From Shewanella sp. SNU WT4 (GTDB lineage: Bacteria; Pseudomonadota; Gammaproteobacteria; Enterobacterales; Shewanellaceae): 64,000 bases of DNA. The notes below the pieces were generated by a model. That model had not been told where the DNA came from and made no database searches. It saw nothing but the letters and a program-made list of their open reading frames with translations. Positions 1-8,836 of the stretch are shown one piece after another. The stretch covers positions 310,001 through 374,000 of the forward strand of contig NZ_CP041151.1 of the NCBI RefSeq assembly GCF_006494715.1, read 5' to 3'. Each line of letters opens with the position of its first letter. Position 1 is the first letter of the stretch. Made by a program: the position numbers and the translations under genes.

Positions 1-1
1 C

Positions 2-820
2 TTAATGTCTACTCGTAGCCACTTACTTTCTGATGCGGCTTTCGGGCCTGTTACCCACAGTGAAATTCACTATGCACAGCAATTGGTTGGCTCAGCTCCC
101 GAGAATTCGCTCACGTTGTTTGACCGTGGGTTTATGTCTGCCGAATTGCTCATCAGCTGGCAAGAAAGCGGTGCAAACACCCATTGGTTAACCCCGATAA
201 AGTCTAAGACCCGCTATCAAATTATCGAGTCATTCTCAGAGTATGACCATCTGGTTGAGATGCCGGTATCACCCCAAGCTAAACAGCAAGCGCCTTATCT
301 GGGGGAGAGCTGGCAAGCCCGCCTTATTCTTATTCCGTCACCCAAAGGTGATATCAAAGGGTTTATCACGTCCTGCCTATGCCCCAACAGCTATCCAGTG
401 AACGATTTACTCAAGGTGTATTGGCAGCGATGGGAGATAGAGAGGGGTTATAGTGAGCTAAAGCAATATCAACTGGAAAATAAACCAGTCCTGCGCAGTA
501 AGAAGAAGGATGGGGTGTATCAAGAATTATGGGGGATCTTAACGACCTACAATATTGTTCGGCTAGAGATGGCCGCAATGGCAGTGCAGCATAAAGTTGA
601 GCCACAGAGGATAAGTTTCATTAATGCCCTGTTTTTAATACAGGATGAGTTTGGTTGGAGTGACAGAGGGAGTCCGGGAGCGATCCCACAGCACTTAAAA
701 CGACTGAGGGAAAATGGCAAAAGGTTGATTTTACCCCCAAAGAGGAAGCGGCCCAGCTACCCGCGTGTGGTGCTAAAGAAAACAGTGAAATATCCAAGTA
801 AAAATGCCACTCGCTCTTAA
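2..820 (+). CDS. IS4-family transposase, C-terminal part (5' end outside window)
   Basis: The reading frame is already open at the window edge, so this is the 3' portion of a longer DDE transposase gene; the first ATG (position 5) need not be the true start. The visible 271 residues contain the IS4-family YREK signature: in YWQRWEIERGYSELK the Y, R, E and K have the spacing Y-2-R-3-E-6-K, and this E is the last acidic residue of the catalytic DDE triad. The motif TLFDRGFMSAELL upstream supplies the second D region. The basic C-terminus (KRKRP) suits DNA binding. It sits just downstream of glyS, facing it tail to tail. Intact or truncated status cannot be judged without the 5' part. Confidence 0.9.
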   Translation, partial: LMSTRSHLLSDAAFGPVTHSEIHYAQQLVGSAPENSLTLFDRGFMSAELLISWQESGANTHWLTPIKSKTRYQIIESFSEYDHLVEMPVSPQAKQQAPYLGESWQARLILIPSPKGDIKGFITSCLCPNSYPVNDLLKVYWQRWEIERGYSELKQYQLENKPVLRSKKKDGVYQELWGILTTYNIVRLEMAAMAVQHKVEPQRISFINALFLIQDEFGWSDRGSPGAIPQHLKRLRENGKRLILPPKRKRPSYPRVVLKKTVKYPSKNATRS

Positions 821-832
821 GCGAGTGGCATT
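803..832 (+). terminator. Hairpin overlapping the transposase stop codon
   Basis: A perfect 13-bp stem (803-815 with 820-832) closes a 4-nt loop. The TAA stop codon (818-820) lies in the loop and right arm. No long T-run follows, so it may be a weak or protective terminator that also limits read-through between the IS and the convergent glyS gene. Confidence 0.6.
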
Positions 833-907
833 AGTCATAGGACTGGTCTTTTGTTTATTAACATAGATAGTCAACGAATACAGATGACTATGAATGCGGT
901 CTAGTGA

Positions 908-2977
908 TTATTGCAGCAACGAAATATCAGCAACATGCCAGAACTGCTGGCGCAATTGGCCTAGCAATGCCAAACGGTTGTGACGCAAGGCTAAATCATC
1001 GGCCATGACCATTACCGCTTCAAAGAAGTTATCTACGTCGCTGCGTAATCCAGCCAGCAGAATCAAAGCTTGCTGGTAATCACCGCGTGCGAATAATGGA
1101 TCTAATTGCGGCTGTAACTTGTTTAAGTGCGCAGCAAGTTCGATTTCTTCTTTGGCCGTTAATAACTGGCTATCAATGGCTGTTGGTAATTCACCTTCAA
1201 CCTTGGCCAGAATATTACTCACGCGCTTATTAGCCGCGGCTAATGCCATAGCAGCATCTAAGCTTCTAAAGTGAGCCACGGCTTGAATACGGGCATCAAA
1301 ATCCGCTGGGCGAGTAGGGCGACGAGCCAGTACCGCTAAGATAACGTCAACGCCTATGCCTTTATCTTGATACCAAGCACGAAAACGCGCCATTAAGAAC
1401 TCAAGCACATCTTCATTCGCATTGGCATTAGTTAAGGTTTCGCCGTGTAAGCGAATACCTTCAGCAATTAAATCCACTAAGTCTAATGGCAGCTTGTTTT
1501 CAACGATAATTCTCAGTACACCGATAGCGGCGCGGCGCAGCGCGAATGGGTCAGCCGCACCTTTTGGCGCTTGGCCAATGCCGAAAATACCGGTTAAGGT
1601 ATCAAGCTTTTCAGCTAAAGCAACGGCGCACGATACACCTGAGCTTGGCACAGTATCACCTGAGAACTTAGGCTTATATTGCTCATCCAATGCCACGGCA
1701 ACGGCTTCAGTTTCGCCATCTAAACGGGCGTAATGCATGCCCATGGTGCCTTGGGTATCAGTAAATTCCATCACCATGTTGGTCATCAAATCTGCTTTTG
1801 ATAACAGACCGGCGCGAGCAGCATCTTGTGGATTGGCATCAATCTGAGTCGCTATGAAGGCGGCGAGGGCTGAAATGCGCTCAACACGGGCTTTCAAGGT
1901 ACCTAATTGCTGCTGGAATACCACAGTCTCAAGGCTAGTTAAGCGAGACGCTAAGCTGTGCTTTTTATCGGTATTGAAGAAGAATTCGGCATCGGCAAGG
2001 CGAGGGCGAACGACTTTTTCATTACCAGCAATGATTTGGCTTGGATCTTTAGACTCAATGTTAGTTACAAAGATAAAGTTCGGCAGTAACTTGCCGGCCT
2101 TATCAAACACTGGGAAGTATTTCTGATCGCCTTTCATGGTGTAAACCAAGGCTTCAGCCGGCACGTCTAAGAATTTTTCTTCAAAGTGCGCAGTTAATAC
2201 TACTGGCCATTCAACCAGTGAAGATACTTCTTCAAGTAAGCTTTCTTCGATATCAGCCACGCCGCCAATATCTGCAGCTGCTTGCTCGGCATCATTCTTG
2301 ATGATAGCCATACGCGCAAAGTAATCCGCCATGACCTTACCGCGCTCAAGCAATAAGCTTAAGTAGTTATCGGCATGATCTAATTCAAAGCTAGCTTCGC
2401 CCATAAAGCGGTGGCCGCGAATAGTGCGAGCGGCTTGAATGCCCAGCAATTCACCGGCAACTAACTTATCACCCAGCAGCATAGTAATAGTGTGCACCGG
2501 ACGGATAAACTGCGTCTTGTTGTTACCCCAGCGCATTGGCTTTGGAATTGGCAACTTATCGAGTGCCTTTTGCGCCATGGCTGGAATTAAATCCATAGTG
2601 GCCGCGCCAGTAATGTTGGCGTAGTGAACTAACCATTCACCTTTATCTGTGACTAAACGCTCAGCTTGTTCAACGCTGATGCCGTTACCACGAGCCCAAC
2701 CTTGCGCAGCTTTAGTCGCATTACCTTCGGCATCAAAGGCTGAAGATACGGCAGGGCCGCGTTTTTCAACGACTTTGTCAGCTTGTGCTAGTGCTAAACC
2801 ATTCACCTTAATGGCTAAACGGCGAGGCGCTGCATACCAATTGGCATCGCTAAATTGCAGATCGGCCTTGGTTAATTCGTCAGTGAAGTTAGCCAATAAA
2901 GATTCAGCTAAGGTTCGCAGTGACTTTGGCGGCAACTCTTCGGTGCCGATTTCAATCAGCAAATTTTCAAAATTCAT
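908..2977 (-). CDS. glyS: Glycyl-tRNA synthetase beta subunit
   Basis: With GlyQ this forms the tetrameric class II glycyl-tRNA synthetase that charges tRNA-Gly in the cytoplasm. The beta subunit contributes tRNA recognition and an HD-like domain. From the ATG at 2977 ([20 protein letters not shown]) the protein is 689 residues, the E. coli GlyS length; the longer open frame running back to 3115 lies inside glyQ and is not the start. The conserved N-terminal [11 protein letters not shown] and the central PVEWPVVL-like region support the assignment. An AGAGGT Shine-Dalgarno sequence sits in the 10-nt gap after glyQ, so the two are an operon (glyQ-glyS). The IS4-type element follows directly. 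Confidence 0.97.
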   Translation of the reverse strand: MNFENLLIEIGTEELPPKSLRTLAESLLANFTDELTKADLQFSDANWYAAPRRLAIKVNGLALAQADKVVEKRGPAVSSAFDAEGNATKAAQGWARGNGISVEQAERLVTDKGEWLVHYANITGAATMDLIPAMAQKALDKLPIPKPMRWGNNKTQFIRPVHTITMLLGDKLVAGELLGIQAARTIRGHRFMGEASFELDHADNYLSLLLERGKVMADYFARMAIIKNDAEQAAADIGGVADIEESLLEEVSSLVEWPVVLTAHFEEKFLDVPAEALVYTMKGDQKYFPVFDKAGKLLPNFIFVTNIESKDPSQIIAGNEKVVRPRLADAEFFFNTDKKHSLASRLTSLETVVFQQQLGTLKARVERISALAAFIATQIDANPQDAARAGLLSKADLMTNMVMEFTDTQGTMGMHYARLDGETEAVAVALDEQYKPKFSGDTVPSSGVSCAVALAEKLDTLTGIFGIGQAPKGAADPFALRRAAIGVLRIIVENKLPLDLVDLIAEGIRLHGETLTNANANEDVLEFLMARFRAWYQDKGIGVDVILAVLARRPTRPADFDARIQAVAHFRSLDAAMALAAANKRVSNILAKVEGELPTAIDSQLLTAKEEIELAAHLNKLQPQLDPLFARGDYQQALILLAGLRSDVDNFFEAVMVMADDLALRHNRLALLGQLRQQFWHVADISLLQ

Positions 2978-2987
2978 GGCGATACCT

Positions 2988-3893
2988 CTACTTACACATA
3001 GGGAAGCCAAGGGCTTCACGGGCCTGATAATAGGCTTCGGCCACTGCTTTGGCCATGGTACGAACTCGCAGAATATAACGCTGACGCTCAGTAACAGAGA
3101 TGGCGTGGCGAGCATCTAATAAATTGAAGGCGTGTGAAGCTTTCATCACTTGCTCGTAAGCTGGTAATGGCAGCGGCTTTTCCAGTGACAATAAATGCAT
3201 ACACATTTTTTCGCACTGATCGAATACGGTAAATTGGAATTCAACATCGGCGTGTTCAAAGTTATAAGTTGATTGCTCAACTTCATTTTGATGGAACACG
3301 TCACCGTAGCTGATCTTACCTAATGGACCGTCAGCCCATACCAGATCGTAAACGCTGTCTACGCCTTGGATATACATGGCTAAGCGTTCTAAACCGTAAG
3401 TGATTTCACCGGTAACTGGAGTGCATTCAATACCACCCACTTGCTGGAAGTAAGTGAACTGTGTCACTTCCATACCGTTAAGCCATACTTCCCAGCCCAA
3501 GCCCCAGGCACCTAAGGTTGGTGATTCCCAGTTATCTTCCACAAAGCGGATATCATGGATTTGCGTGTCTATACCTAACGCCTGCAAAGAACCTAAATAC
3601 AGTTCTTGGATATTATCTGGCGATGGTTTCAGCATGACTTGGAATTGATAGTAATGTTGAAGACGATTCGGGTTTTCACCATAGCGACCGTCGGTTGGAC
3701 GACGTGATGGTTGCACATAAGCGCTATTAATTGGTTCTGGGCCCAGCGAGCGCAGGAACGTCATAGGATGAAAGGTGCCGGCACCTACTTCCATATCCAG
3801 CGGCTGAATAATGGCACAACCTTGTTGTGCCCAATATTCCTGAAGGGTCAGGATAAACCCCTGAAAGGTTTTTACGTCATGTTTGCTAGTCAT
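2988..3893 (-). CDS. glyQ: Glycyl-tRNA synthetase alpha subunit
   Basis: This is the catalytic subunit of bacterial tetrameric GlyRS, which activates glycine with ATP. The sequence [18 protein letters not shown] at the N-terminus and [18 protein letters not shown], with the class II motifs embedded in [21 protein letters not shown] and [11 protein letters not shown], are diagnostic. The ATG at 3893 ([12 protein letters not shown]) gives 301 residues; a GTG two codons upstream (3899) is possible but less likely. It is the first gene of glyQS and is transcribed divergently from tag. Confidence 0.97.
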   Translation of the reverse strand: MTSKHDVKTFQGFILTLQEYWAQQGCAIIQPLDMEVGAGTFHPMTFLRSLGPEPINSAYVQPSRRPTDGRYGENPNRLQHYYQFQVMLKPSPDNIQELYLGSLQALGIDTQIHDIRFVEDNWESPTLGAWGLGWEVWLNGMEVTQFTYFQQVGGIECTPVTGEITYGLERLAMYIQGVDSVYDLVWADGPLGKISYGDVFHQNEVEQSTYNFEHADVEFQFTVFDQCEKMCMHLLSLEKPLPLPAYEQVMKASHAFNLLDARHAISVTERQRYILRVRTMAKAVAEAYYQAREALGFPMCK

Positions 3894-3929
3894 ATCCACT
3901 GCTTCGGGCTGTCATAGAAAATGGTTTAA

Positions 3930-3958
3930 ATTATACCTTGTCGTAATAGTCTTATGTA
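3930..3958 (-). promoter_or_regulatory. Candidate glyQS promoter
   Basis: On the minus strand a perfect TATAAT (3935-3930) lies about 40 nt upstream of the glyQ start. The -35 region at 17-bp spacing (TACATA) matches the consensus poorly, so the call rests on the -10 box and position. Confidence 0.4.
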
Positions 3959-4006
3959 GGCTAATTTTTAACGTATTTACCCTGTTAGTGTCAGTTAAGG
4001 AAATTC

Positions 4007-4591
4007 ATGTCACAAATTACCACCACTTGCCCTTGGGTAACTAACGATCCCCTCTATCAGCAATATCACAATAAGGTGTGGGGGCGACCGGTTTATGATG
4101 ACCGAGAGTTATTCGCCAAACTGTGTTTAGATGGTCAGCAGGCTGGTTTATCATGGTTAACCATTTTAAAACGCCAAGCTAACTACGAGGAGCTTTTCTT
4201 TGATTTTAATCCACAAGAAATTGCCTTAATGACGCAAGACGACGTTGAGCGTTTGCTGTTAGATACTCGCATTATTCGCAATCGCGCCAAAATTAATAGC
4301 ATCATTGGCAACGCCAAAGCTTACCTTGCTTATAGCCAAAACGGAGCCAATAGCTTTTCACAATTGCTCTGGTCGTTTGTGGGTGGTCAACCTGTGATCA
4401 ATCATTTTAATGTTATGGCTGAGGTGCCGGCACAAACTCCTGAGTCGCAAGCCATGTCGAAGGCTTTAAAAAAATTAGGCTTTAACTTTGTTGGCCCCAC
4501 TATCTGTTATGCCTTTATGCAGGCCGTCGGTATGGTGAACGATCATCTAACGTCTTGTCCTTGCTATCTTGAATCGAGTGCAAAAAAATAG
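4007..4591 (+). CDS. tag: DNA-3-methyladenine glycosylase I (constitutive)
   Basis: This enzyme excises 3-methyladenine from alkylated DNA to start base-excision repair. The protein has 194 residues and aligns along its length with E. coli Tag, including GQQAGLSW, ALKKLGFNFVGPTICYAFMQA and NDH near the C-terminus. The zinc-snap ligands of E. coli Tag (Cys4, His17, His175, Cys179) correspond here to Cys8, His21, His180 and Cys184. The position of E. coli Glu38, in the base pocket, is Asp42. It is divergent from glyQ and its stop codon touches the parS-like palindrome that follows. Confidence 0.95.
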   Translation: MSQITTTCPWVTNDPLYQQYHNKVWGRPVYDDRELFAKLCLDGQQAGLSWLTILKRQANYEELFFDFNPQEIALMTQDDVERLLLDTRIIRNRAKINSIIGNAKAYLAYSQNGANSFSQLLWSFVGGQPVINHFNVMAEVPAQTPESQAMSKALKKLGFNFVGPTICYAFMQAVGMVNDHLTSCPCYLESSAKK

Positions 4592-4593
4592 GG

Positions 4594-4609
4594 TGTTTCA
4601 CGTGAAACA
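4594..4609. other. parS centromere site, perfect canonical sequence
   Basis: The 16-mer TGTTTCACGTGAAACA is the canonical chromosomal parS bound by ParB/Spo0J. It lies inside a 22-bp perfect palindrome (4591-4612) that begins at the last base of the tag stop codon. The palindrome has no T-run after it, which argues against a plain terminator. ParB would nucleate here, spread, and load SMC/MukB-type condensin. No parA or parB gene is in the window. Confidence 0.9.
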
Positions 4610-4641
4610 CCCTAAAGTATTATCGATTCGTTATTGCAGTC

Positions 4642-7600
4642 TTATTCAAAGAAGAAGGTTTGCTTTTGCCTTTGCTGACCATTGAGCTCATTCATAGTGG
4701 CCGCATCAAATAGCGCGCCATTAACCATGGTATAGGCTACTTTATCGGAATCACGGATATTAATAAGTGGATTACCATCGATGACGATAAGGTCAGCCAG
4801 TTTACCTGGGGTGATTGAACCTAATTGTTCATCCATGCCAAAGTGAATGGCTGGGTTGATGGTTGCGGTTTTTAATGCTTCTAGCGGCGACATGCCGCCT
4901 TGGGCAAACATCCAAATTTCCCAATGAGCGCCTAAGCTTTCTCTTTGGCCATGAGCACCTATGTTGGATTTAATACCAAGCTTACCAACTTCGTTAGCCA
5001 TTTTAGCGACATTAAAGTGATTGTAATGTTCATCAGGCGCTGTGGTTCTACGCATGGCTCTTGGCTGTAAGATGTAGTCAGGCACGAATTTTGACAGGCG
5101 AGGGTGCGCCCAAACATCCGTTTTATCGTACCAATAATTCTCACCAGCAATGCCGCCATAAGCCACTACTAAGGTTGGGGTATAACCCACTTTAGTTTGA
5201 CTCCAAAACTGTTTGATATCGTCATAAAGAACAGCTGCGGGGAGCGAGTGTTCAATCCCAGTATGACCATCAGCTATCATGGTTAGGTTATGCTGCAACA
5301 AGCTGCCACCTTCTGGCACAACCATCATCTCTAATTCTCTGGCAGCAGCTATGACTTGTTGCCTCTGATTACGCCTTGGTTGATTATAGCTTTTTACGCT
5401 AAAGGCACCGACTTTTTTAAGGCGTTCTAAGTGAAACTTAGCATCATCAAGCGAGTCAATGTGCGAGGTATAGCCAGGACCATGGGCGCCATAAAGTATG
5501 GTGCCAGTACTGAATATTCTTGGTCCCACAATATTGCCTGCTTTTTGTTGCTCGCTGGCGGCAAAGATTTCGGTAGTGTCGTTAGATGGATCATGAATTG
5601 CCGTGACACCTAAGGCTAAACTCGCAAAGTTGCCCCAGTTTTGCTGCGGGATAATTTCATTTTCACCTTGAGCGCCATGGGCGTGGGCATCAAATATCCC
5701 CGGCATAATAGTTTTACCCGCGATATCTATGATCTTGGCATCGGCTGGAATAGTGACTTGTTGCTGCGAACCGACGGCGACTATCTTGTTATCTGTGACT
5801 ATCACAACGCCATTTTCAATGACTTGATCTTGCTCCATGGTAATCACTTGGCCACCCACAAAGGCAAGAGTTCCACGTGGAACGTAGGACTCTTGGTTAA
5901 AGCCAATGTTAGTGACCTTAGCGGCTTGTTTGGATTTAACTTTGTTAGTGGTTGGATAGCTTTGATCTATATCCACCTGATATAGCTCAGGCCCTAAGGT
6001 CCAATACAGTTGCTGATTATCTTGGCGCCAACTAATGCTCTCGCCAGCGCGGCTACTTAGCTGGGTGACTGGTAAATTTTTAGCTTCTGGGCCTATTTCG
6101 ACAGTCTCACCATGTTTGGCAAACGGCGTTATAAAAACTTTAAAGCGTTCGGCAAAGGCTAAGTGCTCACCATTAGGGGATATTCTAAATTCGGTGGCAA
6201 GCTTACTGGTGTAGTGCACGCGCTTGTCATGGCCGCTTACGGTGACCGATGAAAACTGCGGTGTTTCACCGGCATCCATAAAGTAAACTCTGCCATTATC
6301 AGCGCCGAACTGGGGTTGATAGCCTTGATCATCGAGCTTAGTTTTTTGTTTGGAGTTAAGATTAAGTGCGTATAGCCCAGGCTCTTGTGACCAAGTGGTC
6401 GGCGTTATATAGCCGCCCTTAACTTGGCGATACACTAAGGTTTCACCATTGGGTGACAAGGTCGGCTCAACATATTTGCCGGGCTTATCGGTTAGGGTGG
6501 TGATTTTACGGCTGGCTAATTCAAGCCTATGCAAGGCGCCTTGCTCTTTATCATCCCAAGTAGCAAATACAATGGATTTACCATCGCGCGCCCACTGCGG
6601 GAATAATTCATTGGCATTGTTTGTAAGCTTTGTCAGGCGCTCAACCTTGCCGTTAGGTAATGATTTTAGCCATAACTTGCCTAAAGCTTCATAGACAACG
6701 GTTTTGCCATCGGAGGAAACTTGCGCCATTCGCAGCATTTTTACTGAAAAGTCGACAATATCTATATCTTGCGTAAAGCGCACCGCAGGTTGCACACTCA
6801 GTTCGGTATCTATGCTAAAAGGAATGACCTTAGCAGATTTATCATTGAGGCTTAATTCGCGAATTTTGCCTTTAGCCCAAAAGCGAATGGCCTGATTATC
6901 AGGGCGCCAACTCATGTGCGGGTAAACACCATGAATCGCCCAAGTTTCTTGCATGTCACGGTCAAGATCAGAATACAGTTTATCGATTTTTCCAGACTCT
7001 AAATCTAACAAATACAAGGTCGACTGAAAGCCATCGCGGCGAATGAAAGCAAGCTTAGTGCCATCAGGGCTTGGAGTCGGTCTGATGGCGCCGCCAGTGC
7101 CTTGCAACAGAATATCTATATCACCTGTGTCACGGTCATAACGCTTGATGGTATATATGCCTTGCACTGAGTCTTTAGAGTAATGGAAGGTTTTACCTGG
7201 GGTGTCATCTTGGCTGAAGTAAATGTAGCGGCCATCGGGTGAAAAGGCGGGTTCACCTAAATCCTTTTGATCGTTTGGCCGTTCAGTGAGTTTAATGCCT
7301 TCACCGCCTGCAACGTGATACATCCATACTTCGCCTGCGCCTAAACTTCTTTCGGCGGTAAAGTGTTTACGGGCAACGAGATACTGAGAATCCGGACTCC
7401 ATGCTGGGCTATTGAGTAATCTAAACGTTTCTTTAGTCACTGGGCGCGGTTTAGTGCCGTCGCTATTCATCACCCAAATATTATCGGCGCCATCTTCATC
7501 TGAAGTAAAAGCTATGTATTTGCCATCAGGGCTATAGACAGGTTGCATCTGCCACGCGATGCCACTGGCTAATACTTCAGCCTCTCCGCCGGCAACTGGA

Positions 7601-7809
7601 ATTCGGTAAATATCCCCTAATAAATCAAACACTATGTATTGATTATCTGGACTACTGCTGACGTTCATCCAAGTGCCTTCAGAGACCTTAATATCAATTT
7701 GCTGCAGCGGCGCCTTGGCTGGGGCGTTGACTTGCCATTCTGGTGGTGATTCGGCGTGTAGGTTAAAGGCGAGCGCTAAGGCTAGCGGGGTTAACAGGAA
7801 CTTTTTCAT
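4642..7809 (-). CDS. Exported amidohydrolase with N-terminal TolB-like beta-propeller
   Basis: A 1055-residue protein with two parts. Residues 1-21 (MKKFLLTPLALALAFNLHA) form a signal peptide, so it acts in the periplasm or outside. Roughly residues 50-630 carry repeated SPDG/SPDGKYIAF-type blades (PD40/TolB-like propeller). Roughly residues 650-1045 form a metal-dependent amidohydrolase: the HxH metal motif is in IFDAHAHG near residue 705, further His residues lie in GHTGIEHS, and the C-terminal GKLADLIVIDGNPL is typical of the imidazolonepropionase-like group. The substrate is unknown; propeller plus amidohydrolase suggests a peptide or cyclic amide. The start at 7809 is an ATG with GGAG upstream; a GTG at 7815 is less likely. 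Confidence 0.85.
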   Translation of the reverse strand: MKKFLLTPLALALAFNLHAESPPEWQVNAPAKAPLQQIDIKVSEGTWMNVSSSPDNQYIVFDLLGDIYRIPVAGGEAEVLASGIAWQMQPVYSPDGKYIAFTSDEDGADNIWVMNSDGTKPRPVTKETFRLLNSPAWSPDSQYLVARKHFTAERSLGAGEVWMYHVAGGEGIKLTERPNDQKDLGEPAFSPDGRYIYFSQDDTPGKTFHYSKDSVQGIYTIKRYDRDTGDIDILLQGTGGAIRPTPSPDGTKLAFIRRDGFQSTLYLLDLESGKIDKLYSDLDRDMQETWAIHGVYPHMSWRPDNQAIRFWAKGKIRELSLNDKSAKVIPFSIDTELSVQPAVRFTQDIDIVDFSVKMLRMAQVSSDGKTVVYEALGKLWLKSLPNGKVERLTKLTNNANELFPQWARDGKSIVFATWDDKEQGALHRLELASRKITTLTDKPGKYVEPTLSPNGETLVYRQVKGGYITPTTWSQEPGLYALNLNSKQKTKLDDQGYQPQFGADNGRVYFMDAGETPQFSSVTVSGHDKRVHYTSKLATEFRISPNGEHLAFAERFKVFITPFAKHGETVEIGPEAKNLPVTQLSSRAGESISWRQDNQQLYWTLGPELYQVDIDQSYPTTNKVKSKQAAKVTNIGFNQESYVPRGTLAFVGGQVITMEQDQVIENGVVIVTDNKIVAVGSQQQVTIPADAKIIDIAGKTIMPGIFDAHAHGAQGENEIIPQQNWGNFASLALGVTAIHDPSNDTTEIFAASEQQKAGNIVGPRIFSTGTILYGAHGPGYTSHIDSLDDAKFHLERLKKVGAFSVKSYNQPRRNQRQQVIAAARELEMMVVPEGGSLLQHNLTMIADGHTGIEHSLPAAVLYDDIKQFWSQTKVGYTPTLVVAYGGIAGENYWYDKTDVWAHPRLSKFVPDYILQPRAMRRTTAPDEHYNHFNVAKMANEVGKLGIKSNIGAHGQRESLGAHWEIWMFAQGGMSPLEALKTATINPAIHFGMDEQLGSITPGKLADLIVIDGNPLINIRDSDKVAYTMVNGALFDAATMNELNGQQRQKQTFFFE
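5869..5884. other. parS-like site inside a coding sequence
   Basis: AGTTCCACGTGGAACG is a 14-bp perfect palindrome (GTTCCACGTGGAAC) fitting the relaxed parS consensus NGTTNCACGTGNAACN; the GTTCCACGTGGAAC form is the Pseudomonas-type parS core. It lies in the amidohydrolase gene at about residue 641, in the linker between the propeller and catalytic domains. Confidence 0.7.
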
Positions 7810-7890
7810 GACCACTCCATTGCTACGTTTTTGTTATTTGACACTAACTTTACGTTATTGCCATTTTTTAGCAACATAGGTTTTGGCCAC

Positions 7891-7913
7891 AAAAAAAGCA
7901 CCCTAAGGTGCTT
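7891..7913 (-). terminator. Intrinsic terminator of the tusA-MOSC operon
   Basis: Read on the minus strand, a 7-bp stem (7913-7907 with 7902-7896, 4-nt loop) is followed by seven U residues (7897-7891). It lies 25 nt after the MOSC stop codon and upstream of the amidohydrolase, separating the two transcripts. Confidence 0.85.
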
Positions 7914-7937
7914 AATGGGTTAGCTAACGGTAAAACA

Positions 7938-8375
7938 CTAAAGGACAGCTATGGTATCAAACAGGGTTATAGGCCCAGACGTGACAACCTTGCATGTGAC
8001 GCCGCCACGCCAGTCGGGGGTTAACGCATTTTGTAGGCCATCAGCTTGTTTTTCTATTTTTGTGCAAGGCGCAGTTTCACCTGTAATCAGTAATGCTACT
8101 TGTTCACCGATAATGATTTGCTTACCGACATCTGCGGCACTGAATTCATAACCTGAGATTAAAAGGTTGGCGCGGCGTGTTTGCCACTCTAAATCATTAT
8201 CAAGTTCATCACAGGCAGCTTGCCACTGCTCTTGAGATAATACTGTTACTTGGCGCTTTCCTGGCTTACCAAACACATCATCAGCAACGCCTTTTTCTAA
8301 GCTGATATCAGCGTTAGTTAGGCACAGCATAGGCCCAGATTTTTTCTGTTTATAAGCGATACCGACAAGCTGCAT
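7938..8375 (-). CDS. MOSC-domain protein
   Basis: This is a 145-residue single-domain MOSC protein. MOSC domains are shared by molybdenum-cofactor sulfurases and YiiM-type enzymes and are thought to carry sulfur on a conserved cysteine. Here that cysteine is Cys104 in LITGETAPCTKIE, preceded by the typical RRANLLISG block. The ATG at 8375 lies 1 nt after the tusA stop, with GGAAG inside the end of tusA as Shine-Dalgarno, so the two genes are translationally linked. The pairing with the sulfur carrier TusA suggests a sulfur-relay or molybdopterin role; the exact substrate is not known. Confidence 0.8.
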   Translation of the reverse strand: MQLVGIAYKQKKSGPMLCLTNADISLEKGVADDVFGKPGKRQVTVLSQEQWQAACDELDNDLEWQTRRANLLISGYEFSAADVGKQIIIGEQVALLITGETAPCTKIEKQADGLQNALTPDWRGGVTCKVVTSGPITLFDTIAVL

Positions 8376-8376
8376 A

Positions 8377-8622
8377 TTAACTTCCTTTTTGAATGAGATA
8401 ACGATAGGGCGAGCCATCAGTGTCGCTGGCTAATAAGGTGTGATCCATAAATTGGCAGAAACTTGGAATGTCACGCGTGGTCGCTGGATCATCGGCGAGG
8501 ATCAATAAAGTCTCGCCAGCCGCCATTTGTCTGACAGTTTTACGAACCATCATGACAGGCTCTGGGCAGCGCAGCCCTTGGGTATCGAGTTGGTGTTGGG
8601 CAAGTTCAAAAGGGTTCGACAT
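8377..8622 (-). CDS. tusA: Sulfurtransferase TusA (SirA family)
   Basis: An 81-residue sulfur carrier, exactly the length of E. coli TusA. It accepts persulfide sulfur from IscS and passes it on for tRNA 2-thiouridine synthesis and other sulfur uses. The catalytic Cys19 is in [16 protein letters not shown], and [13 protein letters not shown] is nearly identical to E. coli. The start was placed at the ATG at 8622 (MSNPFELAQ), not at the upstream codon at 8637, to match the family length. It is first in an operon with the MOSC gene. Confidence 0.95.
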   Translation of the reverse strand: MSNPFELAQHQLDTQGLRCPEPVMMVRKTVRQMAAGETLLILADDPATTRDIPSFCQFMDHTLLASDTDGSPYRYLIQKGS

Positions 8623-8726
8623 AAGGGCAATATCCACGAAAAAATTAGGATAATGTTACTCTCGGCCAGTGTGAATGCCAAGGTTGAAACACTAATTAGT
8701 CTAAAACTTGGACTGTTGTCCTTAAT

Positions 8727-8742
8727 GGTTTCACGTGAAACA
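8727..8742. other. parS site in the intergenic region upstream of tusA
   Basis: GGTTTCACGTGAAACA matches canonical parS at 15 of 16 positions; the only mismatch is the outermost base, which is degenerate in the Vibrio chromosome I consensus. It lies 105 bp upstream of tusA and about 80 bp from the IS1111-type element. It is 4.1 kb from the perfect site at 4594. Confidence 0.85.
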
Positions 8743-8824
8743 TGTCGAATGACTCAAGATAGTTTGCTGATAAGTGGTCACAGCTTTAAGGCTCTGCGTC
8801 GTGATTAAGTGGCAATAAAAATGT

Positions 8825-8836
8825 ATGGTCCGCCTC
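8825..8836 (+). repeat. IS1111-type inverted repeat, transposase-distal end
   Basis: ATGGTCCGCCTC, perfectly complementary to 10111-10122. It overlaps a 9-bp hairpin arm (8833-8841 pairing with 8859-8867). Confidence 0.85.

Noticed and set aside
4591..4612. Palindrome after tag as an ordinary intrinsic terminator
   Set aside because: No T-run follows on either strand and the central 16 bp are exactly parS, so a centromere role explains it better.
8527..8808. Plus-strand open frame of 93 codons over the tusA start and parS region
   Set aside because: It is mostly antisense to tusA and has no family resemblance; the parS site explains the conserved-looking sequence.
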